DNA from: JARYMI01 sp037444845
Lineage (GTDB): Bacteria > Acidobacteriota > Aminicenantia > Aminicenantales > UBA8522
DNA length: 13,281 nucleotides
Assembly (NCBI GenBank): GCA_037444845.1
Contig: JBBILQ010000068.1
Span: 1-13,281, forward strand
Direction of reading: 5' to 3'
Shown: piece by piece, positions 6,695 through 13,205 of the stretch
Layout: each line of letters starts with the position of its first letter
Numbering within the stretch: the first letter of the stretch is position 1
Made by a program: the position numbers and the translations under genes
Notes under the pieces: generated by a model
Told to the model about the DNA's origin: nothing
The model's input: only the letters and a program-made list of their open reading frames with translations
Database searches by the model: none

Positions 6695-7204
6695 CCGGTA
6701 GCGATAACCAAGGTCTTTCTCCTTAAATTTGAAAAAGCGGATGACTTTGAGCTCGGGGGCGTTCCATTTGGCGATACAGGCGTAAACCTCCTTGTGCCCC
6801 TGCCGCCGGGCGTAGTCAATGACGTGCTTATGGAGGAGTTTGGAAATTCCCCGGTTCCTGAATGGTTTTGAGACAAAGGTGATCTGGAGGTAAAACTCGG
6901 GAGGCACAGCGCCGCGGGGGAGAGGGAGGATGTCGTACATCATGTCGACTTCCGGCGCGCCCAGAGAAGGGTAGCCCATGAGGTATCCGGCGATTTTTTT
7001 CCCGGCGACCGCGACAAACGTTTTGTATTTTGTGGCCGGGTTGAGGTAGCGTTTTTTGTAATCCTCGACCCCCGGTTTGATTTTAACAGCCTGGAACTTC
7101 TCGGCCAGTTCCTCCTCGAGCTCTTTGACCAGTTTCAAAATTTTGTTGCAGTCCCGGGGCCTGCACTTGCGGACCGTCACCCGTAATTCTTTCTCTTTTT
7201 TCAT
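6677..7204 (-). CDS. GNAT-family N-acetyltransferase
   Basis: A 175-residue protein from the ATG at 7204, whose last bases overlap the TGA of the upstream glycosidase gene (ATGA). This arrangement makes it the best start; an in-frame ATG at 7237 would lie inside the upstream gene and only adds a basic stretch. The fold pattern is that of an acetyl-CoA-dependent GNAT: a beta-alpha start VTVRKCRPRDCNKILKLVKEL, a central YKTFVAVAGKKIAGYLMGYP, then ITFVSKPFRNRGISKLLHKH with the R-N-R-G-I-S acetyl-CoA pyrophosphate loop near residues 116-121, and a closing NAPELKVIRFFKFKEKDLGY. The acceptor substrate is unknown. Coupling to a secreted glycosidase gives no obvious pathway, since GNATs are cytoplasmic. 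Confidence 0.85.
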   Translation of the reverse strand: MKKEKELRVTVRKCRPRDCNKILKLVKELEEELAEKFQAVKIKPGVEDYKKRYLNPATKYKTFVAVAGKKIAGYLMGYPSLGAPEVDMMYDILPLPRGAVPPEFYLQITFVSKPFRNRGISKLLHKHVIDYARRQGHKEVYACIAKWNAPELKVIRFFKFKEKDLGYRYRLSLKL

Positions 7205-8778
7205 CTTTTTCCGGAGCTTGAAGGCGCGGGCTTCCATGCCGCGCCCATAATCCGCAGGTCATCTATCCAGAAATCGGCGGTGCCTTGACCGCTGCGGTCT
7301 TGAAGAGATAATCGGGAGAGCAGCTTCCTTGCCGCTCCTAAGTTGAAAAGCGGAATAGAAACAAGCTGCCAGGATTCCTTTCCAACCAACTCCTCCTTGA
7401 TGTAGCGCCGGTCGTTGATGGCCGCCCTCAACAAGACCTTGTCAGCCTCGTCGTGGAAGTAGACCCAGAGGTCGGGCAGGCTTCCTGAACTGCTCCTCAC
7501 AAAAAATTCCAGGCGATAATAGGGGCCGGAGTGAAAAGGCTCACGCCGGAAAGAGAGGCCGCCCCACGGAGCGAGCCTCGCTCGGACAGAAGCGCCGCCG
7601 CTGCGGGCATAGTCGGTAGCTCCAAGCTGGCGCCAGGCGTCCCAGGACCAATCCTCCCAGCCCGGCTCCAGCCTGTCTGTAAAGATGGCCATGGCCCGGG
7701 CAGGTTGTGATTCGGGCTCCCTGCGGACGACGCGGCGTCGAACGCCCCCGAACCAGGAACGGAGCACGTCTTCAGCCGGCTTGTCGCGGGGAGAATAGCC
7801 GGTGTCATAAGGGCCTCCCTCTGAAGGATCAGGACCCCACGACCACCAGAAGATGCCGGCGAGCCAGGGCTTGTTGTAGAGACTCTCGAAGGCCGCCTGA
7901 TAGCAGTCGGCCTGTTCTTTGAGGTCAACCGCTCCGGCAATCTGCCAGTTCCATGGATGAGTGGCGGCGCCATCCAGGCTGCGGTAGCCAATTTCGGTCA
8001 CAAGGAGAGGCTTCTGCCATCTCGAAACCAGCCCAGCGAGCGTCGAGACGTGCGGCTGCCAGGCCGCCTTGAGCTCGGCCAGGGTCGGGTTGTTTTTATT
8101 GGCCAGTTGATAGTACGTGTCAACGCCGATGAAATCCACAGCATCCCACCACGCGAGGCGCGTCTCTTCACCGCTGTGGTTGGCAGCGTAGACAAGAGGC
8201 CCAGCGAAGAGGCTTCTTACTCCAGTCACGATGCGTCGCCAGTCGGCCTCCCGGTGAGACGTGCCCTGGAGCTCAGTGCCGACGCAGAACTGGTCCGCTC
8301 CGTGAGCGGCGGCCAGCTCGGCATAGTGTTCAATAAACGCCCGGTAAGAGGCGAACCACTCCAGCCATTCGGCCTCGCTCCTGAAAGCTGAACCGATCTC
8401 GCCCCGCCAGTGGGCCGGGTCATTCCAGAGGTCGAGATGGGGCTTGAGCATCACCTTCAGCCCGAGGACATGGGCCCGGTTGAGGACATGGATGAGGTCC
8501 TCATCCGTAGGGGTCCCGACAGAGGCATAGATTTTTGTAGAGCTTATGGTGTCCTGGTAGCAGGTGACGATCAAGCTGATCCAGTTAGCGCCCGTCTCGG
8601 CGAGATGGGCGAGCGAGACGTCCGATTCAGGGAGAGAATAGAGTCCCGGCCACCAGGCCGCGTAGGAAATTCCTTTTTGTTTCTCCTGGGCCCTCGAAGC
8701 GCAGGAATTCTGGTCACTGGCGTAGAGAAAGGCGGACAGAGCCAACACAACGAAAAATATTTTCTTCAGCGGCGTCAC
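7201..8778 (-). CDS. secreted GH113-like glycoside hydrolase with C-terminal beta-sandwich domain
   Basis: I place the start at GTG 8778 (525 residues). The longer frame from 8868 would run through the promoter at 8801-8829 and a repeat hairpin, and the export signal begins right after this GTG (LKKIFFVVLALSAFLYA). Residues about 35-345 form a TIM barrel of the GH113 / glycosidase type: KGISYAAWWPGLY, GANWISLIVTCYQD, VMLKPHLDLW, FCVGTELQG with the likely acid/base E169, VDFIGVDTYY, and LLVTEIGYRS with the likely nucleophile E262, then GIFWWSWGPDP. Known GH113 enzymes act on beta-mannans, but specificity is not predictable here. Residues about 365-520 form a carbohydrate-binding-like jelly roll (IFTDRLEPGWEDWSWDAW at its start, TADFWIDDLRI at its end). 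It is the first gene of an operon with the GNAT gene. No strong ribosome site is visible, only GAGAGA about 15 bases upstream. Confidence 0.8.
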   Translation of the reverse strand: MTPLKKIFFVVLALSAFLYASDQNSCASRAQEKQKGISYAAWWPGLYSLPESDVSLAHLAETGANWISLIVTCYQDTISSTKIYASVGTPTDEDLIHVLNRAHVLGLKVMLKPHLDLWNDPAHWRGEIGSAFRSEAEWLEWFASYRAFIEHYAELAAAHGADQFCVGTELQGTSHREADWRRIVTGVRSLFAGPLVYAANHSGEETRLAWWDAVDFIGVDTYYQLANKNNPTLAELKAAWQPHVSTLAGLVSRWQKPLLVTEIGYRSLDGAATHPWNWQIAGAVDLKEQADCYQAAFESLYNKPWLAGIFWWSWGPDPSEGGPYDTGYSPRDKPAEDVLRSWFGGVRRRVVRREPESQPARAMAIFTDRLEPGWEDWSWDAWRQLGATDYARSGGASVRARLAPWGGLSFRREPFHSGPYYRLEFFVRSSSGSLPDLWVYFHDEADKVLLRAAINDRRYIKEELVGKESWQLVSIPLFNLGAARKLLSRLSLQDRSGQGTADFWIDDLRIMGAAWKPAPSSSGKR

Positions 8779-8800
8779 AAGAACAACTCGATTCTCTCTA

Positions 8801-8829
8801 TTTATAGCCTTTTGAAAGAGCACAGTCAA
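8801..8829 (-). promoter_or_regulatory. sigma70-type promoter of the glycosidase-GNAT operon
   Basis: On the minus strand TTGACT (8829-8824), a 17-bp spacer and TATAAA (8806-8801). The start near 8794 leaves a short leader of about 16 bases before the GTG at 8778. This decides against the upstream ATG at 8868. Confidence 0.65.
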
Positions 8830-8837
8830 CAGGCAAA

Positions 8838-8866
8838 GGGGACGGGCATCTGTGAGGACCGTCCCC
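8838..8866. repeat. REP-like hairpin with GGGGACGG/CCGTCCCC stem
   Basis: A perfect 8-bp stem, GGGGACGG (8838-8845) and CCGTCCCC (8859-8866), with a 13-base loop, lies just upstream of the glycosidase promoter. Hairpins with GGGGACnG stems recur as dispersed palindromes in many environmental genomes, sometimes with REP-associated transposases. Confidence 0.55.
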
Positions 8867-9023
8867 ATTCAACATTCGAGAGCTTGAGATTGGCGGCGGA
8901 AGCGTGTAGAATCGGAATGCCCGGCCTTATGGATGAGCGAGTTTAAACCTGGGACCGGGCAATATTCTAAGGAGGATGGGGCGTGTCGAGAGCGCCCGGC
9001 TCCAGGTCAACGGGAGTGACCTG

Positions 9024-9284
9024 ATGTCCGGAGGAAAGTGGGAGGTTTGCCTCTGCGGCGATTTTTCGGCCTATGAGGTCTGGTGCAAGAGTTTCCCTTC
9101 CTACCGCCGGGCCCGTCGTTTCATGAAGAAAACGCTGCGCAAGAACCACACCTTCTACTGCGCGACGGTCTCCAGCGACGAAAATTCCGCTTTCGAGACC
9201 TTCTACTGGAACGGCCGGAAGGTCATCCGGTGGGAAAAGCCCTGGGTTCTCTCCCGGCGGCAGGCCCTGAGTCTGAAGGGCTGA
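9024..9284 (+). CDS. small unrecognised protein (86 residues)
   Basis: I do not recognise a family. The frame is open from 8976, but AGGAGG directly abuts that ATG, which is too close to serve it. The ATG at 9024 has GGGAG seven bases upstream, so I prefer it; with the longer start the protein would be 102 residues. The protein is basic and rich in aromatic residues (WEVCLCGDF, YEVWCKSFPSYRRARRFMKK, FETFYWNGRKVIRWEKPW), has no signal peptide or membrane segment, and has three cysteines near residues 8, 10 and 21. Its GC-rich codon use matches its neighbours. A terminator-like hairpin begins within its stop codon, which supports a real plus-strand transcript. It may be a small regulatory or nucleic-acid-binding protein, but nothing proves it. 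Confidence 0.5.
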   Translation: MSGGKWEVCLCGDFSAYEVWCKSFPSYRRARRFMKKTLRKNHTFYCATVSSDENSAFETFYWNGRKVIRWEKPWVLSRRQALSLKG

Positions 9285-9325
9285 TCAAGAGGATATCTTC
9301 CCTGAGTTATCAGCCCCTCTTTTCT
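9278..9325 (+). terminator. rho-independent terminator-like hairpin after the small gene
   Basis: GGGCTGAT (9278-9285, containing the TGA stop) pairs perfectly with ATCAGCCC (9309-9316) and is followed by CTCTTTTCTG. The loop is long (23 bases) and can form an inner AAGA/TCTT stem. Confidence 0.5.
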
Positions 9326-9348
9326 GCATAAAGCAGGCATAAAGGTAG

Positions 9349-9367
9349 CGCCTGGTGCCCGCAGGCG
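9349..9367. repeat. short hairpin in the 9285-9511 intergenic region
   Basis: CGCCTG (9349-9354) pairs with CAGGCG (9362-9367) over a 7-base loop. It has no T tail. The rest of the spacer up to 9511 is AT-rich and presumably holds the promoter of the next gene, but I see no convincing -35/-10 pair at correct spacing. Confidence 0.35.
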
Positions 9368-9511
9368 GCTCCCTGTAAATGGAATTCTTGGCGATAAATT
9401 TATAAGATATATAGAAGTTATAAAGTTTATAGGGATAGTAGGACAATTTTGACTTTTCGGATAAAATAGGGAGAATTATTTTTTCGTTGCCGGCCCAAAG
9501 GTGAGCTTGGA

Positions 9512-11290
9512 GTGAAAATCGGGTACCTCAACGGACAGCGGCTTTACTATGCGTTTGTTGCAGGCGGGAACGCCGTCATCAACGACAGGGACTACCTGAA
9601 CAAGATCAACGTGTTTCCCGTGCCCGACGCTGACACCGGGACAAACCTGGCCGCCACCATGCGCTCGATCGCAGAGACGAGCGTGGTCGGCAAATCGTTG
9701 AAGACGACCTTCCGGTCCATCGCCGACGCGGCCCTGGCCGGCGCGCGGGGTAACTCCGGCCTCATCTTCGCTCAGTTCATCCACAGCCTGAGCACCGAGA
9801 TAAAGAGTGAACACCGGATCACAGCCGCGACGTTTGCAGAGTCAGCCCGGTGTGCGGTCCAGTCCGCTTACAAAGCCATCCTCCAGCCGGTTGAAGGGAC
9901 CATGCTGACCGTGATGCGGGAGTGGGCTGATGCCATCCACGAGCATGCTTCGCGGACAGCGGATTTTGTCGAGCTTCTCTCTTACTCGCTGCAGCGCGCC
10001 AAGCAATCGCTCCTGGACACGCCGAAAAAACTCTCTGTTCTGGCCAAAGCCGGGGTCGTCGACGCCGGCGCCAAAGGGTTCGTCGATTTTATCGAGGGCG
10101 TCCTCCATTTCACAAGGGCGGGCCGGTTGAGGAAGGTTTCGGCTCCCGCGGTGGCGCTGCCCGAAGCGGAAGCGCGGGTTCATTCCTTCAAGGGCGAAAT
10201 CCGCGAGCGCTACTGCGCCGAGGCCCTCCTTCATGGAAAGGACATGGACATGGACAGAGTCCGCAGCCTGGTCAGTTCGTCTGGCACATCGGCCATCGTC
10301 GCCGGGTCGGAGGATAAAATCAGGTTCCACGTCCACACGAATTCGCCGGCCGAGCTTTTTTTCAGGATCAGTGACATCGGGTCGGTCGTCCAGCTCAAAG
10401 TTGATGACATGCGCAAGCAGCATGACGTGAGCCACAACAGGAAGAGGCGGATCGCTCTGGTTACCGATTCCTCTTGCGACCTTCCGCCCGAGTTTATCGA
10501 CGAACAGCAGATCCAGGTCATCCCCTTCAACCTTTCCTTCGGGGAATCCCTGTTCCTTGACAAGCTGACGATCACGCCGGAGCAGTTCTACACGCTCCTG
10601 AAGACCCGGCAAGAGCATCCCCAGACGTCTGTGGCCGGGATCGCCGCGGTTGAGAACCTGTTCTCCTATCTTTCGACTTTCTATGATTCCATCCTTGTCT
10701 TCCACATTTCGGCCAAGCTGAGCGGGGCGCTGGGGTTCAGCCAGCAGGCAGCCGATAAGATCAAGAACAAGAAAATCAGCATCATCAACTCCAAGCATCT
10801 CTCCCTCACTCTTGGGCTGATCGTCAAGCGCGCTGTCGAAGCCCTCGACGGCGGAGCCTCTCACGACGAGGTCGCCCGGATGTCCGAGGAATGGATTGCC
10901 AAAACGCGGCTCTGGGCGGATATCGCCACGCTCAAGTACATGGTCCGAGGCGGCCGGATCAGCCCGATGAAGGGTCTTGTGGCCAGGATGCTTCATCTCA
11001 AACCAATCATCACCCTGGATGAAGAGGGCAAAGGTTATCCTTTCGGCAAATCCTTTAGCCGCAGGGGCAACATGAAGAAAATACTCCGCTTCGTCGCAGA
11101 GGCCGCCAGCCGGGGGAAAGTCTGGGAATACGCGGTGGTTCATGCCCAGAACCTGCCCAGAGCCCGAATGTACGCTCAAAAGTTGGAGAAGATCCTCGGC
11201 CGGCCCCCCGCTTTTGTCATGGATGTCTCTCCGGTGGTCGGCGCCCATAACGGCATCGGCGTCGTGGGCATCGGGCTCATGCTTGAGTAA
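9512..11290 (+). CDS. DhaL (FakA-like kinase) - DegV (FakB-like) fusion protein
   Basis: A 592-residue protein starting with GTG, preceded by AAAGGTGAG six bases upstream. Residues 1 to about 200 are a DhaL/DAK2 kinase domain with the metal-ATP motif NVFPVPDADTGTN (D39 and D41 bind Mg; the usual Gly between them is Ala) and GARGNSG at 78-84. Residues about 220-305 resemble the FakA middle domain (RFHVHTNSPAELF). Residues 313-592 are a complete DegV/FakB domain: ALVTDSSCDLPPEF, TSVAG, HISAKLSGA, YMVRGGRISP and PVVGAHNGIG with H579 near the acyl-phosphate site. In Firmicutes, FakA phosphorylates fatty acids bound to separate FakB proteins for phospholipid synthesis. Here kinase and fatty-acid carrier appear in one chain, with the DegV domain in place of the FakA C-terminal domain. 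The enzymatic role is inferred from family knowledge. Confidence 0.88.
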   Translation: MKIGYLNGQRLYYAFVAGGNAVINDRDYLNKINVFPVPDADTGTNLAATMRSIAETSVVGKSLKTTFRSIADAALAGARGNSGLIFAQFIHSLSTEIKSEHRITAATFAESARCAVQSAYKAILQPVEGTMLTVMREWADAIHEHASRTADFVELLSYSLQRAKQSLLDTPKKLSVLAKAGVVDAGAKGFVDFIEGVLHFTRAGRLRKVSAPAVALPEAEARVHSFKGEIRERYCAEALLHGKDMDMDRVRSLVSSSGTSAIVAGSEDKIRFHVHTNSPAELFFRISDIGSVVQLKVDDMRKQHDVSHNRKRRIALVTDSSCDLPPEFIDEQQIQVIPFNLSFGESLFLDKLTITPEQFYTLLKTRQEHPQTSVAGIAAVENLFSYLSTFYDSILVFHISAKLSGALGFSQQAADKIKNKKISIINSKHLSLTLGLIVKRAVEALDGGASHDEVARMSEEWIAKTRLWADIATLKYMVRGGRISPMKGLVARMLHLKPIITLDEEGKGYPFGKSFSRRGNMKKILRFVAEAASRGKVWEYAVVHAQNLPRARMYAQKLEKILGRPPAFVMDVSPVVGAHNGIGVVGIGLMLE

Positions 11291-11309
11291 TACGGCGCGA
11301 ACAGCGAAT

Positions 11310-11345
11310 TAGCCGCCTGTGCCCGGAGGGCGGGCGCTTTTATCG
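11310..11345 (+). terminator. weak terminator-like hairpin after the DhaL-DegV gene
   Basis: A GC-rich imperfect hairpin, with core GCCC-GGA-GGGC and a wobble-rich outer stem, is followed by GCTTTTAT about 40 bases after the stop codon. Stem quality and the T run are modest. Confidence 0.35.
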
Positions 11346-11399
11346 CCTTGATTCATAAAAAATCCTGAAGAGAAAAATTTAAAAAAAATAAAAAAACTC

Positions 11400-11428
11400 T
11401 TGACATTGACATCAACATATCGTATTAA
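11400..11428 (+). promoter_or_regulatory. strong orphan sigma70-type promoter
   Basis: Perfect TTGACA (11400-11405), a 17-bp spacer and TATTAA (11423-11428), inside an A/T-rich tract. The start would be near 11435. The next confident gene begins over 600 bases downstream and has its own promoter candidate, so this one should make a separate transcript or a very long leader. Confidence 0.65.
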
Positions 11429-11434
11429 TTCTTA

Positions 11435-11640
11435 AGGAAGCTCAAGATATTGTGTCAGAGGACAGCGGGTGCGGTTGTTTTCGCTGATTCCTGAGGAAAA
11501 GATCAGGCCTTATTTTGTGGACAAAGAGAGAAGGAGGGCCAGGAGAGGAAGGAGAGGAATCCTCGTTTCATCCTGCTCCCTTTTTCAACCCGGTTTCCGC
11601 CTTGGATGAGGCCCTCCTTCATCATGTTTCTAAGCCTTCG
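11435..11640 (+). other. possible structured RNA or small ORF downstream of the orphan promoter
   Basis: Two readings are possible. As RNA: CAGCG/CGCTG (11463-11467 / 11482-11486), CCTGA/TCAGG (around 11490-11508) and an 11-bp perfect helix, GAAGGAGGGCC (11530-11540) with GGCCCTCCTTC (11610-11620), enclosing a purine-rich then pyrimidine-rich segment. I recognise no RNA family (not 6S, RNase P, SRP or tmRNA by their usual motifs). As protein: GTG at 11469, with GAGG seven bases upstream, opens a 46-codon frame ending at 11609, beginning MRLFSLIPEEKIRPYFVD and continuing with a run of arginines. Neither is proved. Confidence 0.3.
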
Positions 11641-11651
11641 CGATACTTACC

Positions 11652-11693
11652 TTGACGCATTCCTTTTATAATTATTCTCATCTTTAGCGTCAA
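11652..11693. repeat. TTGACGC ... GCGTCAA inverted repeat
   Basis: A perfect 7-bp inverted repeat (11652-11658 and 11687-11693) separated by 28 AT-rich bases that contain TATAAT. It may be an operator, a small hairpin or part of a decayed repeat. Confidence 0.35.
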
Positions 11694-11762
11694 TCGCCCT
11701 TTCAGGTGGATTCAGGGATGAAATTTCGACTGGCCGGCTCACCCTCAGCGATGACAAAAAAT

Positions 11763-11785
11763 GGGGGACAGCATACGTAATTCAC
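11763..11785 (+). repeat. GGGGGAC..CATACGTAAT repeat, copy 1
   Basis: This 23-base sequence matches 12991-13013 at 19 of 23 positions, so the two copies flank the GMP synthase gene as direct repeats. A third, inverted copy lies at 13101-13114. The GGGGGACA core resembles dispersed REP-type palindromes. Confidence 0.5.
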
Positions 11786-11870
11786 TTAACTTTTTATGGG
11801 CTGCTATCTGACCGAAGGAAGAGAGAATGAGAAAAGAATTCGATAGGAATTTTGCTTGCATCGATTGATC

Positions 11871-11929
11871 ATAGGAATAAACTGTTTCCTATTTTAGAGA
11901 TCGCCGCGCACCCAAGCCGTGCTCGCGAT
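11871..11929. repeat. two adjacent hairpins, second resembling a dispersed genomic repeat
   Basis: ATAGGAA / TTCCTAT (11871-11892) is a 7-bp hairpin with an 8-base loop followed by TTT. ATCGC-CGC-GCAC / GTGC-TC-GCGAT (11900-11929) follows. The second ends in GCGATGACA, also seen at the end of the segment around 11730-11755 (AGCGATGACA), a tail familiar from dispersed intergenic repeats of many bacteria. Between 11291 and 12052 I find no confident gene. Confidence 0.4.
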
Positions 11930-11978
11930 GACAGATAAGACACTTTTTTATGGCAATCATGGGGATCGGATTGGTTGT

Positions 11979-12007
11979 TTGTCGATTTTCCAGGGATATG
12001 GTAATAT
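11979..12007 (+). promoter_or_regulatory. possible promoter of the GMP synthase subunit gene
   Basis: TTGTCG (11979-11984), a 17-bp spacer and TAATAT (12002-12007). Start near 12014, about 40 bases before the ATG. I see no guanine-riboswitch-like sequence in the leader. Confidence 0.4.
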
Positions 12008-12052
12008 TGGCCAAATTTTTATGTTAAAAATCGAGATGAAGGGAGACGGTGC

Positions 12053-12985
12053 ATGAAAATAAAATCGTTCATCGAAGAAAACGTCGCGGACATTAGAAAA
12101 ATTGTCGGCCGGGAGACGGCCATTTCTGCCCTCTCCGGAGGCGTGGACAGCTCGACCTGCACGATATTAGCCTGGCGGGCTCTCGGCGACCGTCTTAAAG
12201 TCATTTTCATCGACGACGGGCTGATGAGAGAAGGGGAGCCTGAGCAGGTCCGGACGGTTTTCGCCAAAATGGGAATCAACGTCGATATCGTCAACGCCCA
12301 GGATGAATTCTTCGCCGCTCTGGCCGGAAAGACTGATCCCGAGGAGAAAAGGAAAGCTTTTCGTCAGGCCTTCTATTCAGTTTTCGGAGGGGAGGTTTTG
12401 AAGAGCGGAGCCAGGTTCCTCGTCCAGGGAACGATAGCGGCTGACATCATTGAGACTAAAGGCGGCGTCAAGACCCAGCACAATATTCTCGAGCAGATCG
12501 GGATCGACCCGGAAAAAGGGTTCGGGTTCAAGGTCATCGAGCCGATCAAGGAGCTGTTCAAGCCAGAAGTGCGCCGGGTGGCGAGGGAGCTGGGGCTTCC
12601 AGAATCCATCTACGGGCGCATGCCTTTCCCAGGTCCGGGACTCATGGCGCGCGTTCTCGGCGAAGTGACGCCGGAGAGGACGGCCGTTGTGAGGAAGGCG
12701 ACAAAGATTGTCGAAGATGAAATAAAGCGCTTCAAGCCGTTCCAGGCGTTCGCCGTCCTGCTAAGCGATAAAGGCACGGGAGTTGAAGACGGCAAGAGAA
12801 AATTCGGGGATATCATCGTCATCCGGTCGGTGGAGAGTCGGGATGCAATGAAGGCAAAGCCCACGGCCATACCATGGGATGTATTGATGAAGATGTCGCG
12901 CCGGATCATCAAAGAGATTCCCTCCGTGACCAGGGTTGCCTACGAGTTGACGCCCAAGCCACCCGCCACGATCGAATACATCTGA
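12053..12985 (+). CDS. guaAb: GMP synthase PP-ATPase subunit (stand-alone, archaeal-type subunit B)
   Basis: A 310-residue protein that makes GMP from XMP: it adenylylates XMP with ATP and accepts ammonia. The ATP pyrophosphatase P-loop SGGVDSS is at 28-34; FLVQGTIAADIIET, PFPGPGLMARVLGEVTPE near 191-208 and the C-terminal dimer/XMP-binding part ending KPPATIEY are all present. The usual IKSHHN substrate loop reads VKTQHN. The N-terminal glutamine amidotransferase domain of most bacterial GuaA proteins (about 200 residues) is absent. Only repeat-rich DNA precedes the gene, so it was not lost by a recent nearby frameshift. Length and the IPWDVLMKMSRRI segment match archaeal two-subunit GMP synthases, so a separate glutaminase subunit should exist elsewhere. 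The ATG has GGGAG about ten bases upstream. Confidence 0.9.
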   Translation: MKIKSFIEENVADIRKIVGRETAISALSGGVDSSTCTILAWRALGDRLKVIFIDDGLMREGEPEQVRTVFAKMGINVDIVNAQDEFFAALAGKTDPEEKRKAFRQAFYSVFGGEVLKSGARFLVQGTIAADIIETKGGVKTQHNILEQIGIDPEKGFGFKVIEPIKELFKPEVRRVARELGLPESIYGRMPFPGPGLMARVLGEVTPERTAVVRKATKIVEDEIKRFKPFQAFAVLLSDKGTGVEDGKRKFGDIIVIRSVESRDAMKAKPTAIPWDVLMKMSRRIIKEIPSVTRVAYELTPKPPATIEYI

Positions 12986-12990
12986 AATTC

Positions 12991-13114
12991 GGAGGACGTC
13001 ATACGTAATACACAAAATTATAAAGACTGAAATTATGGGATCCGGGGGACACGATGCCAAATTCCAGAGACCTAAGCTCATGTCTCCAGAATTTGGGAAA
13101 TATGTATAACGTCC
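12991..13114. repeat. nested inverted-repeat (REP/BIME-like) element
   Basis: The outer arms are GGACGTCATACGTA (12994-13007) and TATGTATAACGTCC (13101-13114), complementary at 12 of 14 positions. The inner arms are CCAAATTCCAGAGAC (13057-13071) and GTCTCCAGAATTTGG (13082-13096), complementary except for two bases, with a 10-base loop. Between them lies another GGGGGACA core (13044). It sits directly after the guaAb stop and may end its transcript or stabilise it. No transposase is in view. Confidence 0.6.
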
Positions 13115-13166
13115 ACGAAATTCCCCAAAAATTTCAATATTTCATTAACACGGCAAGCGCTGCACG

Positions 13167-13196
13167 TTGACTTCCCAGGGGGAAATCTGCTATTTT
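13167..13196 (+). promoter_or_regulatory. promoter of tRNA-Glu (extended -10)
   Basis: TTGACT (13167-13172), an 18-bp spacer and TATTTT (13191-13196) preceded by TGC as an extended -10. The start near 13203 lies a few bases before the tRNA. Confidence 0.65.
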
Positions 13197-13205
13197 AGCC
13201 CTCCC

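Noticed and set aside
9449..9482. TTGACT near 9449 as -35 for the DhaL-DegV gene
   Set aside because: The only AT-rich -10 candidates lie 21-22 bp away, outside normal spacing.
9842..11248. Long minus-strand frame of 468 codons
   Set aside because: It is entirely antisense to the DhaL-DegV gene, whose motifs are clear. Long antisense frames are expected from GC-rich codon use.
11827..11868. 13-codon frame beginning MRKEFDRNF with a good ribosome site
   Set aside because: Too short to call; no homology and it sits among decayed repeats.
11900..12052. Purine riboswitch upstream of the GMP synthase gene
   Set aside because: None of the conserved loop or junction sequences of the purine riboswitch are visible; only repeat-like hairpins occur.
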